Below are positions 6,488 to 6,639 of a stretch of 6,639 bases of DNA, piece after piece. Under the pieces are notes generated by a model that saw only the letters and a program-made list of their open reading frames with translations, made no database searches and was not told the DNA's origin. The first letter of the stretch is position 1. Every line of letters begins with the position of its first letter. Source of the stretch: Phycisphaerales bacterium (GTDB lineage: Bacteria > Planctomycetota > Phycisphaerae > Phycisphaerales > SM1A02); assembly GCA_003520025.1 (NCBI GenBank), contig DOVP01000035.1, forward strand, positions 1-6,639. Reading direction: 5' to 3'. Made by a program: the position numbers and the translations under genes.

Positions 6488-6639
6488 GCCGCTTGCCCCT
6501 TGGCAAAGGATCGCGCCGCTGCTTCAAGCGAAGTGTGGACGGCGAGTTTTCGGTCTATGTGTGTGACGCACATCGCCGCAGAAGGCTGCCCGTCACCGCA
6601 AACGACGCGGAGTTGCCCGCCGAATCGCTGGATCGACTC
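6484..6639 (-). CDS. C-terminal end of a STAS-domain protein (anti-anti-sigma-like; 5' end outside window)
   Basis: An open frame runs in from the right edge on the minus strand for 51 codons and ends in TGA, overlapping the gspE ATG as ATGA. The visible peptide includes IQRFGGQLRVVCGDGQPSA, THIDRKLAVHTS and LEAAARSF. This resembles the last strands and helix of STAS domains: a G-G-x-L-x-hydrophobic strand, a turn, then L/I-D-x-x-hydrophobic-x-V/I-x-x-S-x-E-x-A. STAS proteins bind anti-sigma kinases or act as phosphorylation-controlled switches; the phosphorylatable serine would be upstream, outside the window. Its tight link to gspE suggests it belongs to the same operon and may regulate it or act with the secretion machine, which is inference. 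The domain call rests on a short fragment and needs the full gene for confirmation. That a coding frame is present is supported by the exact overlap. Confidence 0.6.
   Translation of the reverse strand, partial: ESIQRFGGQLRVVCGDGQPSAAMCVTHIDRKLAVHTSLEAAARSFAKGQAA
6493..6506 (-). promoter_or_regulatory. Ribosome binding site of gspE inside a small hairpin
   Basis: On the minus strand AAGGGG (6501-6496) lies 8 bases before the gspE ATG. It is embedded in a perfect inverted repeat, TTGCC-AAGG-GGCAA, extendable by one G-U pair, so the loop is exactly AAGG and two of the G residues are in the stem. The structure could partly mask the site until ribosomes finishing the upstream STAS gene open it. 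The ribosome binding site is fairly sure; the control role is inference. Confidence 0.5.

Noticed and set aside
1..6639. CRISPR array, tRNA/rRNA genes, insertion sequences, attachment sites, phage genes
   Set aside because: Reading both strands, I saw no spaced repeats, tRNA-like cloverleaf, transposase or integrase motif; the window is almost entirely filled by the six coding regions listed.

Overview
The window comes from a GC-rich bacterial chromosome. It most resembles the phylum Planctomycetota, probably class Phycisphaerae. Three things point there: a sigma factor of the 'Rhodopirellula-type' ECF family (Sigma70_ECF / TIGR02999-like) joined to a large membrane Ser/Thr kinase with TPRs; a secreted-type protein ending in a dockerin-like tail that closes with G-x-W-G-P-C-P; and the kinase N-terminal motif typical of planctomycete kinases. 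This assignment is by recognition, not by a database search.

Layout. The left edge (1-347, + strand) is the 3' end of a calcium-binding-repeat/dockerin-like protein. It converges on a block of five minus-strand genes that fills the rest of the window. In transcription order (right to left) these are: the C-terminal 51 residues of a STAS-domain protein, cut by the window edge; gspE, a secretion/pilus assembly ATPase; gspF, the inner-membrane platform protein; a 141-base intergenic gap; an ECF sigma factor; and a 799-residue Ser/Thr kinase with one transmembrane segment and C-terminal TPRs. STAS/gspE, gspE/gspF and sigma/kinase each overlap by the 4 bases ATGA, which implies two tightly coupled translation units.

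How the genes may work together. GspE and GspF are the motor and platform of a type II secretion or type IV pilus-like machine; no pseudopilin, secretin or peptidase gene is in view. The STAS protein may regulate that operon or its export programme. The sigma factor and kinase form a one-operon signalling pair. The sigma factor lacks the usual acidic residues of region 2.2 and has a threonine there, as in ECF groups proposed to be controlled by kinase phosphorylation rather than by a classical anti-sigma factor. The only non-coding stretch of any size (3357-3497) holds a plausible sigma-70-type promoter for sigma-kinase and a hairpin after gspF. There are no tRNA, rRNA, CRISPR, IS or phage features. 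The families are known; the most informative points are the ECF-kinase pair and the unusual STAS-gspE-gspF linkage.
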